This document shows, one piece after another, positions 27,738 to 40,675 of a stretch of DNA of 64,000 bases (position 1 is its first letter; the number at the start of each line of letters is the position of its first letter). The translations under genes were made by a program, and so were the position numbers. The stretch covers positions 11,860,001 through 11,924,000 of the forward strand of contig OY970823.1 of NCBI GenBank assembly GCA_963853835.1, written 5' to 3'. The notes below the pieces were generated by a model that saw only the letters and a program-made list of their open reading frames with translations, had not been told where the DNA came from and made no database searches. This DNA comes from Calendula officinalis. Lineage: Eukaryota > Streptophyta > Magnoliopsida > Asterales > Asteraceae.

Positions 27738-30700
27738 TGTAACGCCATAAAATTTTAAATAATTAAATAATAATTTAAATTAAATTTAAATTACGTTTTA
27801 ATGGTCTATGAGTTGACCGTATAATTATGTGTGACGTTGGGTAATTATTCGTATTAAATGGGTGGCGAGATTAATTTACGTGTTAATGAATTATCAAAGA
27901 TTATGTGCATTCATTGTGTGTCAGTTTAATTGAATAATTAAATATGTGACGGTTCGTATGAATAACTAGAGTGTTATTAATTATAACGTTAAGTAATTTG
28001 AGTAATTATTTGTATATGACGTTTAATCCCGAGAAGTTACTTAAACGGTCTAGGCTAAGTGAGGCCGGCCGGAGGGGCAAGGCCGAACTGCGTTTAATTC
28101 TTGAAGCCCAAGTGTAGTGGCTCAACTCGACCAAGTGAAGGGCTTGAGAAATCTGTGGCCCGAGTAGTATCTAGAGTCGGGCTTGAGGCCCTTTCGTGCA
28201 AATGCTGTTATATCTAATTCCCATTGGCCGACCCTAGCAACCCTCGTCATTTGTTATTCGTTCTTCTTCACACATCCAAAGAGAGCTGCTTCAATTCTTT
28301 TGCTTTGATCAAATGTTTAGACGATTGTAGCAAGCAGGTGAGTCACCAAAGAAATTAAACAACCACCGTCACCCATGTTCCTTTTTATTATTCCGGCAGA
28401 AACACCCAAGCACCACCGCCTCTTCTTTTCTTTTCTTTTTCTGATTTTCGTCAAAAGGGAAGCAGCCACCGTAGCATTTTATTTCTGGATTTAGACAAGC
28501 AGGAAGGCATATTTCTATACCGTATTGATTAATTGCGTGAATGCACATTTTGTGGGGCTGAGCAGCGTGCATTGTTGAGCAGGAAGCAAGTATCTGATTG
28601 TGGGGATTGAGCAGAATTCACCGTGCTTTGGGGCTGTGGTTAGCAAGCAGGCTTGTCAAGCATGAGGTGGTCCTTCTTTTCTTTCTTTTCTTTTCAAGCA
28701 GATTCATTCGGTAGGACCTTCCCCATTTGCTACCCTTTTTGTTTTATTTATTCCTAATCGGTTATTGTGACTTCCATGGCTACCGAATTCATGATGAGCA
28801 GAGAAGTTTTTCCAGCACGAGCAGAACGCCATTGAGAAAGAGGAATCCGTGTCGAGCAGAAGCCAAGTCTCAAGTTCTTCCATCATTCGATGAAGGCGAG
28901 GGAGTGGGCTAGTAGTGGGGGTTCTGTTCGAGCACAACATGTCGCTTCTCCAATTGGTGATCGAGAATGCCGAGCCAATCCATCGTTCGCCGAACTGAAG
29001 TTGTAATCCTTTCGGTAGATCTCTTTTCTTTTGATTAATCGTTGAGCATCTTTGTGCTCTTGATATTTTAATTCTGTTCAGAGTAGGTTGCGGACAGATT
29101 TGTGTCGAGCCAGTGAGGGCTCGGGATGGTGGTCCATATGTGATGAAATGTTAGCTAGTCGCCTTGTCGTTGTAGTCACTTGTTAATCCTCGAGTATTGT
29201 TTTAAAATCTGCTTCGTTGCTTCATTCGTGCGGGTCTCGATCTGTTGCCATTGAATCACTGAATTTGGGAGAATGTCGGGTTCTTGGGTTGGGTAAAGCC
29301 GTTGTTCTTTTGCTATACGTTTTGATAACTGAAAACCGGAAATCGTGCCCGTAGGGTTCTTGGTTTCCTTAAACCGAAAGGAATATAAATAATGAGCTAA
29401 GTTAATCTTAAACATGTTTCTGAAATTAAAATGAGTCCCGGGACTGTCGGGTGTCCCGGGAATAATCGGGTTGATGTCGGGACTTAAAACGAGTTTAAAA
29501 CATCATGCCGAATTTTCTAACAGAACCTGACCACCGAGTTTGAATCTATTTTTAACACACTTAAAATACGTTTTTGGATTTTTGGCCCACGTTAGTTTCT
29601 AGTTTTCTGAGTCTTCTTTCCAATTCCGCTCACGGCTCGTCAATCTGATTTACCATTTAAAAGTTATGACCGTTTTATTTAGCTGCTGTCAGAATTTCTA
29701 TCCGTACCGTTATTCTGTTTTGTGAGCCTGTTTTGAGACCCTTAGAGTCCGATTGTGGGTAGAAGCCACTTGATAAGGTTTTGTAGTATTCTGAGTCTAG
29801 TTTCCGTGGTTAAAATTTGGGGCAAATCTAGTGAACCGTTTGAGAGTTATGACCGTTTCCGTAAGAGTGATACGTGCTGTCAAATCCTGTTGGAAATAAT
29901 CTTGAGCCGAGTTTTAATCCTAGTCTTGTGATGCATTGTAGGATCCTTTAGGAGCTGAGTTGTGACTCTTGCACGTGCTGAGGATTTCTTGGGAGCTTAC
30001 GTCTATTCGAGGTGGGTAATCTCACTATAAACTTGTACTTACCTTCGATTCATGATTTTGTGCTATGTGTTGTGAATTGTCTTGTTGATTGAGCTTGAGT
30101 ATTGATTGGGTGATTTATTTGAGTTATCTGTGATTTGAGTTATCTGGAGCCTGAGTTATCTGAGTTTTGAGTTCTTGAGTTTAAACATTAAACATAATAT
30201 ACTTGAGTTATCTTGGCACCGAAGAGTACTGGTGCCAGACGTTTTGACTCAACACCGAAGAGTACAGGTGTTGAGCCTTGAGTTGTGTGAGGCGGGTCGA
30301 GGTTGATCTCTCGTCCCAAGTCACACAAGCGCGCTATATAAATTAAAATCTGAGAAATAAACTTAAGTAATTGAGAATTGAGTAGAGTCTTTAGGGATCA
30401 CTTATGTGGTGTGGATTGTTTGTATGTGTATGTTTATTGTGTTGATTATTCACTCAGCGGTGGCTGACCCCAAACACTCCCCCCCCCCCCATTTTCCAGG
30501 TACTAGAGCAAGTGAATTGGATGAGCTGTTACTCGATGAGCTTTTATGGATTTGGATTTCAAACTTTTATTTTGAGTCAAATGTTTTAAAACAATTATTT
30601 ATTTTCCGCATTAAACCATGAGACGGTTCATTTTTAAAATTATTAATGGGTGGGACCTTTCGTGTACTTGTACTTTGGGGAAAATGTTACTTTTTATTTT

Positions 30701-30742
30701 ATTAAAAATTTTTAATTTCCCCTTGATTTTTGGGATGTTACA
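27738..30742. mobile_element. Solo LTR, 3005 bp, with ACTCT target duplication
   Basis: Begins TGTAACGCC and ends GGGATGTTACA. The same 5 bp, ACTCT, lies on both sides (27733-27737 and 30743-30747). TG...CA ends plus a 5-bp duplication define an LTR insertion. No second LTR or gag/pol exists inside, so it is a solo LTR from recombination or an unusual non-coding element. It interrupts the Copia frame between protease and GAG-pre-integrase. Contents include a TTTTCTTTTC-rich stretch near 28420 and 28675 and a poly-C run at 30479. Small frames in it have no recognisable product. Confidence 0.8.
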
Positions 30743-31673
30743 ACTCTTTTGAAAGTTTTGTTGCCTGCTTTAATCACTCAATATCCCCTTGTTCTCCCTA
30801 CTGAATCATCCCCAAACCTGACAGACGGACCCTTCTCTGGTGTATAATGTTGAAGGTAGTCCTTACTGCCAGTCATGTGTCTTGAGTAGCCACTATCAAG
30901 GTACCAGTTTCTATCACCCTACACAAGACACAAAATAAGGATTAGTTCTTTTTAGGAACCCATTTTTGAGTGGGACCTTTGGTAGGGGAAACAGTTTTAG
31001 ATTTAATCTCTTTAGTTGGAGAGTTCAGTATCACTTCAGGAGAAACCTTGGAGGTTTTCTTTGGTGATACTGACTTGTTTTCTCTCTTTTTCTTTGGTAC
31101 AGAGTATCGAGGATTTGAGAGATCAGTCCAACATTCACCTCCTTTATGGCCAGTATGATGACATCTGTAATATTTTCTAGGCCTATTTCTAAACATGTTT
31201 TCATCTGGAATTTTAGAAAACTGTTTTTCTTTTGGTTGATCAGTATGAGTTAGTTTCGCAAACTTTTGGCTTAAAAATTTAATCTGATCACCAATAGATT
31301 TTAAAATACTATTTTTGTTATTTTTAATAGAAGGTTTTACATTATTAGTAACAGTCTTTTTATGAGATGGATCTGGATTTTTCTTTTTATTTGATGAAGA
31401 AGTCTTATTTTGTATAGACTTTAAAAGAACAACTTTTACAGTTGGTTGGTTATTGACTATCATGTTTTAAAAGAACAACTTTAGCATGCTCTTTTGGTTC
31501 TTCAGTACATGAATCTGATGTTCCTGCAACTTCAGTATCAGTTATTATTATATGTGTAGAAGTTGTTTCATTTGCATTATATTTTTCAAAAGTATTAGTA
31601 TTAAATAATAATTCAAATGGTGGAACAGCAGAAGTGTCATACTGCACTACATCGGGTGTAGTATCAGAATATT
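30743..31673 (-). pseudogene. Copia gag C-terminus and protease region, broken
   Basis: Minus strand. From the Ty3 insertion leftwards come Lys/Ser/Pro-rich gag sequence (31686-31450, then 31463-30942 in another frame) with a CHHTGHKGGEC zinc-knuckle-like motif. Then, near 30925, comes WYLDSGYSRHMTGSKDYL, which carries the aspartic-protease DSG triad, and further sequence to the solo LTR. A frameshift and stops are present. Protease would cleave the Gag-Pol polyprotein. Confidence 0.7.
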
Positions 31674-33947
31674 TGTAACACCCCAAAATTTAAGCCATTT
31701 TAAAAAAAAAAAAAAAAAAACTTTAACCTAACGGAAGCAATCCCAACTAATAGTTTATCAAAAGACTTACCAACTATTAATAATTTACAAACCAACTTAA
31801 ACTATTATAAAAATATCCGATGTTACTAAATCCAAGGCTTGACCATTTTACCAAAATATCAGAGTAATTGACAAAACCTTCCTTCAAATCCCAACTCTAA
31901 AGTCCACCCAGTCAAACCTGTAAAGAGTCAACAAGAGAGGGATTAGCATAACGCTAAGTGAATGAAATTATAAACATTAAATTGCACAACCACAACAATT
32001 TAAGATAACACCCTCTACAAATAACACCCTTTGTAATTAGCAAATAACCGGAGGACCGGCGGTTCGGCCCAACTCACAACTGTCGTCGGCCCAACAACAG
32101 TTTACCGATAGCCCTAAGCTACTTGGTACAATACCAGTGCTCCTCGACCTACCCGTGTCCAAGGAGTCCTGGTATTGTCTCCAATAGCTAACGATGCTCA
32201 GCCACTAACTGCACGGGCTGACCTCTTTCCGTGTATCATGCGCATATTGCAGTTAATTACACATAACAACCGAATTAACTAACACTGAAACAAGAACCGT
32301 ATCGAAAACAATTATGCAGATAAAAAATCTTGCATATTCTGCACTAACCCAAGTGGAACCTGAAACCATTGCAAGTTATACTATCTAATGGTTATAAATC
32401 CACTCACCTTAGCAAAAGCTCCTTGATACTCAGTGATCTTATGTTACTGAGTTCCTTTACCCTTTCCTGCAACACAAATAAACACCCGAATTAATAACCG
32501 ATTTGACCCGAAATGTGCAAAACTATACAATACACTATAATATCATAACAACATGTACTCAATCCAAAACTTACACTTATATAACCCCCAATTTGACTGA
32601 CTTACAAAAGTCAAACCCGATTCATTCTAGTAAAATTATACAATTTTACCCAAATAGGTCAAAAAGCCCACTTTAATTAATTAAAATACCCAAACGGGTC
32701 AAATAGGCCCACTTTAATTAAAAGAATACTCAAACGGGTCAAATAGGCCCACTTTAATTAACAAAATGCCCAAACAGGTCAAATAGGCCCACTTTAATTA
32801 AAAAAATACCCAAACGGGTCAAATAGGCCCACTTTAATTAAAAGAATACCCAAACGGGTCAAATAGGCCCACTTTAATTAAAAGAATACCCAAACGGGTT
32901 AAATAGGCCCACTTTAATTAAAAGAATACCCAAACGGGTCAAATAGGCCCACTTTAATTTATAACTTTACAAATGTGTATCATTGGATCTCATTTGCCAT
33001 CCTTTTGTATTTCCTACAACTTATGATCAGTTAAATTAAAAGACGTTAACCCATTTTAGGTCAAAAGTCCACAATTCATTTAACTAGTTTCTATTACTTG
33101 ATCAATTTTACTCAAACTTAACAATTGATCAAATTGGTATTATAACTAGTTTCTAATAACAATTTCAACCCTAGCCATAACATATAACAATCATAAATAT
33201 CACAGAAATTATAAATCCAAGAATTAGTGTTCTTCCCCAAATCACCAAAATAGTGATTCTTTCCCTTAGTCACCAATTTGAAGTTTCAACTAACAAGGAA
33301 TCATATAATAGACACAACTAGCTCATAGAAACCTAGGTAAATCATCAATTTCTTGATTTCAATCAAAACTCATAAACCCTAGTTTATGTACTTGAGCAAA
33401 AACTCCAAAAATTGAAACCCTAGACAAGAAGAGATGACTACTTACCAACTTGTTGCTTAATTTCGAAATTATGGCTGGAAAAAGGAAGAATTTAAGCTTC
33501 AATTTGCAAGTAGTGAAGAACTAAGGTTTGTGTGTGTTTTGGTGTAAAACGAGCGAACAGAGAGAAAGAACGAGACTGAAATTGTTATAGGACAAAAATC
33601 TGATTCAGCCCCAAATAATAAAACGTGGCCAGCCTCAGAAGAAAGCTGGAGCTGACCTAATTTCGTTTTTATCGGTATAATACTGAAATTTCGATGTTTA
33701 ATTCGGAACCCTAAACGACCTCTGTTTTTAAATCTGAAAATACCGTTGGAACCCTTGTTCAAAAGAGAACATAGATATATAAAAATCATTCTAATATATA
33801 TCTATCTCAGTATTTGCTAATTTTTAACCCCGTGGTTAAAAATACAAAAAATTCAAATAATTCTAATAAAATCCTATAAAATAGAAAAATAATAAATAAT
33901 ACTTACAGATATTATTAAAATATCATATCGGGTCTCGGGGTGTTACA
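31674..33947 (-). repeat. 3' LTR of the Ty3 element (2274 bp)
   Basis: Matches 38664-40670 nearly base for base over long stretches. It keeps about 270 bp (33055-33340) that the other LTR lacks, and holds about 7.5 units of a 40-bp repeat (32655-32960; GGTCAAATAGGCCCACTTTA core). The small frames inside are not genes. Confidence 0.93.
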
Positions 33948-33964
33948 AATCTTCCCCCCTTAGG
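33948..33964 (-). other. Polypurine tract of the Ty3 element
   Basis: The minus strand reads TAAGGGGGGAAGATT directly before the 3' LTR. This is the expected primer site for plus-strand DNA synthesis. Confidence 0.85.
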
Positions 33965-35570
33965 AAGATTCCGTCCCCGGAATCTCTACTCGGTCAAATA
34001 AAGCCGGGTAGCGATCCCTCATCTCCGCCTCAGTTTCCCATGTCATATCCGCACCGAGACTATGTTTCCACTTAACCAATACCATTGGAATTTGTTTCTT
34101 ACGCAATTTAGTTACCTTTCGATCTAATAGTTCTATCGGTTCTTCAACTAACCGTTTCTTCGAATCAACCTTCAATTCCCGAACCGGTAACACTTGATCT
34201 ATAATCTCAGGATTACATTTCCTCAAATAACATACATTGAAAGTGTCATGGATTCCCGATAATTCCGGTGGTAAATCTAAAGTAACCGACTGATCATTAA
34301 CAACCCGACTAATATGGAATGGCCCAATATACCTCGGTGCTAGTTTCCCTCGTTTCCCGAATCGAATTACCCCTTTCCGAGGTGAAACCTTTAAGTATAC
34401 CATCTCGTTAACCTCAAAAGTCACCGGTCTTCGTTTTGGATCTGCGTACATCTTTTGCCTATCACGGGCAGCTTTTAACTTTTCCCGAGCAATCGCCACT
34501 TTATCTGCGGTCGTTTGGACGATCTCGGGACCCGCAAATTGTTTCTCCCCCGCTTCTAACCAACACATGGGAGTTCGACATCGCCTACCATATAACATCT
34601 CATATGGTGGCATCTTGATACTCGAGTGATAAGAATTATTGTAAGCAAATTCAATCAACGGTAAGTGAGAATCCCAAGAACCACCATATTCTAAAACACA
34701 CGCTCGTAACATATCTTCGAGAGTCTGAATCGTCCTCTCTGATTGATCGTCTGTCTGCGGATGATAAGTTGTACTCAAATTTACCCGTGTACCCAATTCT
34801 CGTTGTAAACTATTCCAAAATTTTGATACAAATCTTGGATCCCGATCAGAAACTATCGATAGCGGTACACCGTGTCGAGATACAATCTCATTAATATAAA
34901 CTTGTGCTAACTTTCCGAGCGAATCTGTCTCGTTAATAGCTAGAAAATGAGCACTTTTAGTCAACCGATCTACCACAATCCAAATCATATCGTGACCTTT
35001 TTATGTTCGTGGTAATTTAGTCACAAAATCCATTGTGATATTATCGCATTTCCACTCGGGAATTTCTAATTGTTTCAAAGATCCGTACGGTTTCTGATGT
35101 TCAGCTTTGACCTGTGCACAAATATGACACTTTTCTACAAATTGTGCCACATCTGATTTCAAAGTCGGCCACCAATATAATACTTTTAAATCATTATACA
35201 TTTTAGTACTTCCCGGGTGAACTGATAACCGTGACTTGTGGGCCTCTGTTAAAATCAAATCCCGAAGACCCCCAAGTAAAGGAACCCAAACCCGTGATTG
35301 AAATGTTTTTAATCCTCGAGAATCGTCAACTAATTCATCTTTTCTTTTAAGCATTATTTCACACTTCAGGTTTTCATTCTTTAAAGCTTCTAATTGACAT
35401 ATCTTCAATCGATCAATCAAATTAGAGACGATCTCCATTCGCATAAATCGTATATTATCTGAATTTTCTTTACGACTTAATGCATCAGCGACTATATTGG
35501 CTTTCCCGGGATGATATCGAATTTCACAATCATAATCTTTGATTAATTCTAGCCACCGTCTTTGTTTCAT
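33960..35570 (-). pseudogene. Ty3 integrase with C-terminal chromodomain, one stop
   Basis: The upstream frame (35570-35001) includes the RNase H end (YHPGKANIVADALSRKE), the zinc-binding HHCC module (HPGSTKMYNDLK, then CHICAQVK) and ITMDFVTKLPRT. A stop just before 34988 separates it from the core continuation WIVVDRLTKSAHFLA, SDRDPRFVSKFW and YHPQTDDQSERTIQ. The usual HPQTDGQSER has DD here. IGPFHISRVV and a chromodomain, VLVKWKHSLGADMTWETEAE, end the protein at 33960. Chromodomains can direct insertion toward particular chromatin. With the stop it is non-functional. Confidence 0.85.
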
Positions 35571-35582
35571 GTTTAAATCTTT

Positions 35583-36459
35583 CTAAGTAAACACATACTG
35601 TAAACTTTTGTGGTCGGTACAAATAATACATTTCGTTCCGTAGAGATAATGTCTCCACAACTTTAATGCAAAAATAACCGCCGCGAATTCGAGATCGTGT
35701 GTTGGGTAGTTTCTTTCGTGTGTCTTTAACTGTCTTGAAGCATAAGCTATCACCCGATCTCGTTGCATAAGTACAAAACCCAAACCCGAGAATTGGAGCT
35801 TGACATAATAAATTCTTTAAAGTTTGAAATGCATTTTCTTGTTCGTCACTCCACCGATACGGTACATCTTTACGGGTCAACTTGGTCAACGGGCCCGCAA
35901 TCTTTGAAAAATCTTTGATAAATCGTCGGTAATAACCCGCCAACCCAAGAAAACTCTTAATTTCTGATGGTGTCTTTGGTGCTTTCCAATTCATAACTGC
36001 AGTAATTTTGGCCGGATCTACTTTAACCCCGTCAGCACAAATAACATGACCTAAAAACTGCACCTCCCATAACCAAAACTCACACTTTGAAAACTTAGCA
36101 TAAAGTTGTTCCCGCTTCAAAGTATCTAAAACTTGTCTTAAATGTTCTTCGTGATCTGATTCGGTTTTCGAGTATATCAATATATCGTCAATAAAAACGA
36201 TTACAAATTTATCTAGAAATGGTCGACACACCTGATTCATAAGATCCATGAATATTGCCGGGGCATTTGTTAACCCAAACGACATAACTAAAACCTCATA
36301 ATGACCGTACCGAGTTCGAAAAGCCGTCTTATGAACATCGTCTTCATGAACACGAACTTGATGATACCCGGATCGTAAATCAATTTTTGAATAACAAGAA
36401 GAACCTTGTAACTGATCGAACAAGTCATCGATTCGAGGTAACGGATATTTGTTCTTCAC
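35583..36459 (-). pseudogene. Ty3 reverse transcriptase palm to RNase H, frameshifted
   Basis: Starts at KNKYPLPRIDDLFDQLQGSS. The active-site motif VFIDDILIYSK is at residues 87-97 of this frame and FLGLAGYYRRFIKDFSKIA follows. Near 35790 the frame changes, and the RNase H text (QRDRVIAYASRQLKTHERNY, HDLEFAAVIFALKLW, TDHKSLQYVF) continues in the overlapping frame 35783-35583. A TGA at 36460-36462 cuts it from the N-terminal fingers. It would copy the element RNA into DNA. Confidence 0.85.
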
Positions 36460-36462
36460 TGT

Positions 36463-37875
36463 TCATTTATTCAACTCCCGGTAATCAATACACATACGGA
36501 GAGTACCATCCTTTTTCTTTACAAATAATACCGGAGCTCCCCAAGGTGAGGAACTCGGTCGAATAAAGCCTTTGTCTAGTAACTCCTGAATCTGAGTCAT
36601 CATTTCACGGATTTCTGAAGGTGCCAACCGATACGGAGCCCGAGCCACGGGATTGGCTCCCGGAACCAAATCAATTTTGAATTCTACCTCCCGAATAGGA
36701 GGTAACCCAGGTAAATCATCGGGAAAAACCTCCGGGTATTCCGAAACCACCCGGATATGACGAACCACCTGTTTTTCTTTTCGGGTATCAACAGCATAAG
36801 CTAGAAAATACTCACACCCTTTAGCCAAGGATTTCCTGGCTTTCATAAATGAAATGATCGGCAAAGAAGAATTAACCCGATCACCACGAGCCACTGCATG
36901 TGACCCGTCCGATAAAGGAAAAGAAATCAATTTCTTATGACATTTTATACTAGCTCTATTGGTACTCAACCAATGCATACCAAGGACTACATCAAAGCCA
37001 GATATTGGCATTAACAACAAGGAAGTGATAAATTTAACGCCATCTATATCAATATATGCTCCGGACACAGATGATGTGACCAGAACCACCTTACCATCGG
37101 CTACTTCTATCTCTAAAGAGTGAGACACAACAGTAGCAGGTAAACCCAATTTATCATAAAAATTTACAGATATAAAAGAACGGTTAGCTCCAGAATCAAA
37201 TAATACGCGAGCAGGTATATTATTTATCAAGAACATACCGGTAATAACGTCATCGGTGGTAGTTGCATCTTCCACCGTCATCTGAAATGCTCGCCCTTCA
37301 GGTGGAGGGGGGTTCTTCCTTTTCTGACCCGTGGATGACATAGACCCACCTACCGACCCCGAACCCGTTCTTCTACCAGATGGACAATCTCCCGCCCTAT
37401 GACCTTCTTTCTGACAGTTCCAACAAACATTTCTCGGGAGCCTACAATCTTTCGTTTCATGCCCATGTTGACCGCACCTCAAACACCTCATTGTCTGAAT
37501 AGTACAAGCCCCATAATGAGAAGACTTGCACTTATTACACCATTGAGACTTCTGACTCGAACCGGCACTAGTTTGGCTTCGAACGTTAGAACTTTGAGAA
37601 CTTTGTTTCTGATTCCCTTGCCATTTTCTGCTTTGTTGGGAACTGGATTGATCAAATCTAGATCTCTGAGTAGCTACTTTATCCCTGATCATTCTTTCTT
37701 GAGCTTTGCTATCGGCTTCAGCTGATTTGGTTATAGTAAACGTCTGAGTTAATGTACTTGCAGTTCTAACCGTTCCCCTATATAAAGGTAATAAAGCTTC
37801 AACAAAATGTTGTACTTTTGCTCGTTCATCAGGTACCCAGTCATTTACAAATCTTAATTTATCATTGAATTGTTT
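36463..37875 (-). pseudogene. Ty3 gag zinc knuckles, protease and start of reverse transcriptase
   Basis: One open minus-strand stretch. CLRCGQHGHETKDC and CWNCQKEGHRAGDC are tandem CCHC zinc knuckles of nucleocapsid, preceded by a Ser/Gln-rich linker. Protease follows with VLFDSGANRSFIS (DSG active site) and VVLGMHWLS. Then come EVEFKIDLVPGANPVARAPY and the fingers motif LRMCIDYRELNK before a TGA stop. The gag frame upstream is cut by a TAA at 37876-37878. Confidence 0.85.
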
Positions 37876-37878
37876 GAT

Positions 37879-38467
37879 TTAATCTTCAACTGACATACGT
37901 TCATCCATTTGCAAACTCATAAATTCCTTTCTAATTTTATTCATTTCAAACGTACCGCAGTAATGATCACAAACTCTTTGACGAAATTCTCCCCACCCTA
38001 TCCCGTTTAACGCCTCCGGTGAGTAATGTTTAGTCCAAGTATCCCACCAAACCCTTGCATCTTCCTTCATCATTCTTGAAGCATACTTCACTTTCAAATG
38101 ATCCTCACAACTACAAGCATCAAGGGCTATTTCCATATCCCTTAACCAATTTAATGTAACTGTCGGGTTTGTACTACCCGGGTATTCAGATAGTTTACAA
38201 TCAAGTAATTGTTTGTAGGTACATGGTGGTTTTTGAAAAGATTGAAAAGGTTGTTGTACAGTGCCTTGTGGTGGATAAGGATAATAGTATTGGGGTGGTG
38301 GATTTGGTCGATTTTGTAATTCATCAGTCGTTCTTTGCATCCCTTCCATACGGCTTTCCATTCTTGCAATATATTATTCTTTATCGGTATTACTATCCCC
38401 CAGAATTACCCACATTACTTGTCTCTTTGGTCGGTTGGGTCACTGGAATTTCACCACGGTCAGCCAT
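37879..38467 (-). pseudogene. Ty3 gag N-terminal part, with stops
   Basis: An ATG at 38467 (MADRGEIPVTQP) meets a stop within about 30 codons. The longer frame 38361-37879 has a Pro/Tyr-rich start, then TLNWLRDMEIALDACSCEDH and ASRMMKEDARVWWDTW, the retrotransposon gag core, and ends MSLQMDERMSVED before TAA. Gag forms the virus-like particle. Confidence 0.8.
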
Positions 38468-38648
38468 ATCTGTATCATAGACAACATCTCACAAACATTT
38501 AGTTTTGATTATCCGTTAGTAAATTCTATACTAACCTCTACCAACTAATTCACTTATCAAGTAACCCTCACCCAAGAAGGAATGTTTGTCAAAACTCAAG
38601 CCAAGATTTAGGAATGCTACACTCACGGTGCAATCATTGCTAAATCTT

Positions 38649-38660
38649 GCTCTGATACCA
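38649..38660 (-). other. Primer-binding site (initiator tRNA-Met) of the Ty3 element
   Basis: The minus strand reads TGGTATCAGAGC three bases after the 5' LTR. This complements the 3' end of plant initiator tRNA-Met. Confidence 0.9.
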
Positions 38661-38663
38661 AAC

Positions 38664-40670
38664 TGTAACACCCCAATATTTAAGCCATTTTTTTTTTAAT
38701 AAAAAACTTTAACCTAACGGAAGCAATCCCAACTAATACAGTTTATCAAAAGACTTACCAACTATTAATAATTTACAAACCAACTTAAACTATTATAAAA
38801 ATATCCGGTGTTACTAAATCCAAGGCTTGACCATTTTACCAAAATATCAGAGTAATTGACAAAACCTTCCTTCAAATCCCAACACTAAAGTCCACCCAGT
38901 CAAACCTGTAAAGAGTCAACAAGAGAGGGATTAGCATAACGCTAAGTGAATGAAATTATAAACATTAAATTGCACAACCACAACAATTTAAGATAACACC
39001 CTCTACATTTAACACCCTTTGTAATTAGCAAATAACCAGAGGACCGGCGGTTCGACCCAACTCACAACTGTCGTCGGCCCAACAACAGTTTACCGATAGC
39101 CCTAAGCTACTTGGTACAATACCAGTGCTCCTCGACCTACCCGTGTCCAAGGAATCCTGGTATTGTCTCCAATAGCTAACGATGCTCAGCCACTAACTGC
39201 ACGGGCTGACCTCTTTCCGTGTATCATGCGCATATTGCAGTTAATTACACATAACAACCGAATTAACTAACACCAAAACAAGAACCGTATCGAAAACAAT
39301 TATGCAGATAAAAAATCTTGCATATTCTGCACTAACCCAAGTGGAACCTGAAACCATTGCAAGTTATACTATCTAATGGTTATAAATCCACTCACCTTAG
39401 CAAAAGCTCCTTGATACTCAGTGATCTTATGTTACTGAGTTCCTTTACCCTTTCCTGCAACACAAATAAACACCCGAATTAATAACCGATTTGACTCGAA
39501 ATGTGCAAAACTATACAATACACTATAATATCATAACAACATGTACTCAATCCAAAACTTACACTTATATAACCCCCAATTTGACACTTTGACTTACAAA
39601 AGTCAAACCCGATTCATTCTAGTAAAATTATACAATTTTACCCAAATAGGTCAAAAAGCCCACTTTAATTAATTAAAATACCCAAACGGGCCAAATAGGC
39701 CCACTTTAATTAAAAGAATACTCAAACGGGTCAAATAGGCCCACTTTAATTAACAAAATGCCCAAACGGGTCAAATAGGCCCACTTTAATTAAAAGAATA
39801 CCCAAACGGGTCAAATAGGCCCACTTTAATTAAAAGAATACCCAAACGGGTCAAATAGGCCCACTTTAATTAAAAGAATACCCAAACGGGTCAAATAGGC
39901 CCACTTTAATTAAAAGAATACCCAAACGGGTCAAATAGGCCCACTTTAATTAAAAGAATACCCAAACGGGTCAAATAGGCCCACTTTAATTTATAACTTT
40001 ACAAATGTGTATCATTGGATCTCATTTGCCATCCTTTTGTATTTCCTACAACTTATGATCAGTTAAATTAAAAGACTTTAACCCATTTCAATCAAAACTC
40101 ATAAACCCTAGTTTATGTACTTGAGCAAAAACTCCAAAAATTGAAACCCTAGACAAGAAGAGATGACTACTTACCAACTTGTTGCTTAATTTCGAAATTA
40201 TGGCTGGAAAAAGGAAGAATTTAAGCTTCAATTTGCAAGAAGTAGTGAAGAACTAAGGTTTGTGTGTGTTTTGGTGTAAAACGAGCGAACAGAGAGAAAG
40301 AACGAGACTGAAATTATTATAGGACAAAAATCTGATTCAGCCCCAAATAATAAAACGTGGTCAGCCTCAGAAGAAAGCTGGAGCTGACCTAATTTCATTT
40401 TTATCGGTATAATACTGAAATTTCGATGTTTAATTCGGATCCCTAAACGACCTCTGTTTTTAAATCTGAAAATACCGTTGGAACCCTTGTTCAAAAGAGA
40501 ACATAGATATATAAAAATCATTCTAATATATATCTATCTCAGTATTTGCTAATTTTTAACCCCGTGGTTAAAAATACAAAAAATTCAAATAAAATCCTAT
40601 AAAATAGAAAAATAATAAATAATACTTACAGATATTATTAAAATATCGTACCGGGTCTCGGGGTGTTACA
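38664..40670 (-). repeat. 5' LTR of the Ty3 element (2007 bp)
   Basis: Pairs with 31674-33947. It has about 8.5 units of the 40-bp repeat (39642-39990), compared with 7.5, and lacks about 270 bp at 40088. The deletion is joined at the shared word ATTT. Other differences are scattered substitutions. Confidence 0.93.
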
Positions 40671-40675
40671 ATATT

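Larger units (their letters stand above)
31674..40670 (-). mobile_element. Complete Ty3 chromovirus (Tekay/Del-like), minus orientation, ATATT duplication
   Basis: 8997 bp between ATATT duplications (31669-31673 and 40671-40675). The two LTRs begin TGTAACACCCC and end GGGGTGTTACA. Minus-strand order is 5' LTR, primer-binding site, gag, protease, reverse transcriptase, RNase H, integrase, chromodomain, polypurine tract, 3' LTR. A chromodomain and LTRs of about 2 kb suggest the Tekay/Del clade (inference). Several stops and a frameshift inactivate it. It sits in a Copia gag gene whose frame resumes exactly across the duplication. Confidence 0.93.

Noticed and set aside
28369..28940. Small frames (61-78 residues) inside the solo LTR
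   Set aside because: No recognisable motif, overlapping on both strands, within an LTR.
33499..33789. 96-residue minus-strand frame repeated in both Ty3 LTRs (also 40228-40521)
   Set aside because: It is LTR sequence. Its presence in both copies follows from LTR identity and not from selection, and no family was recognised.
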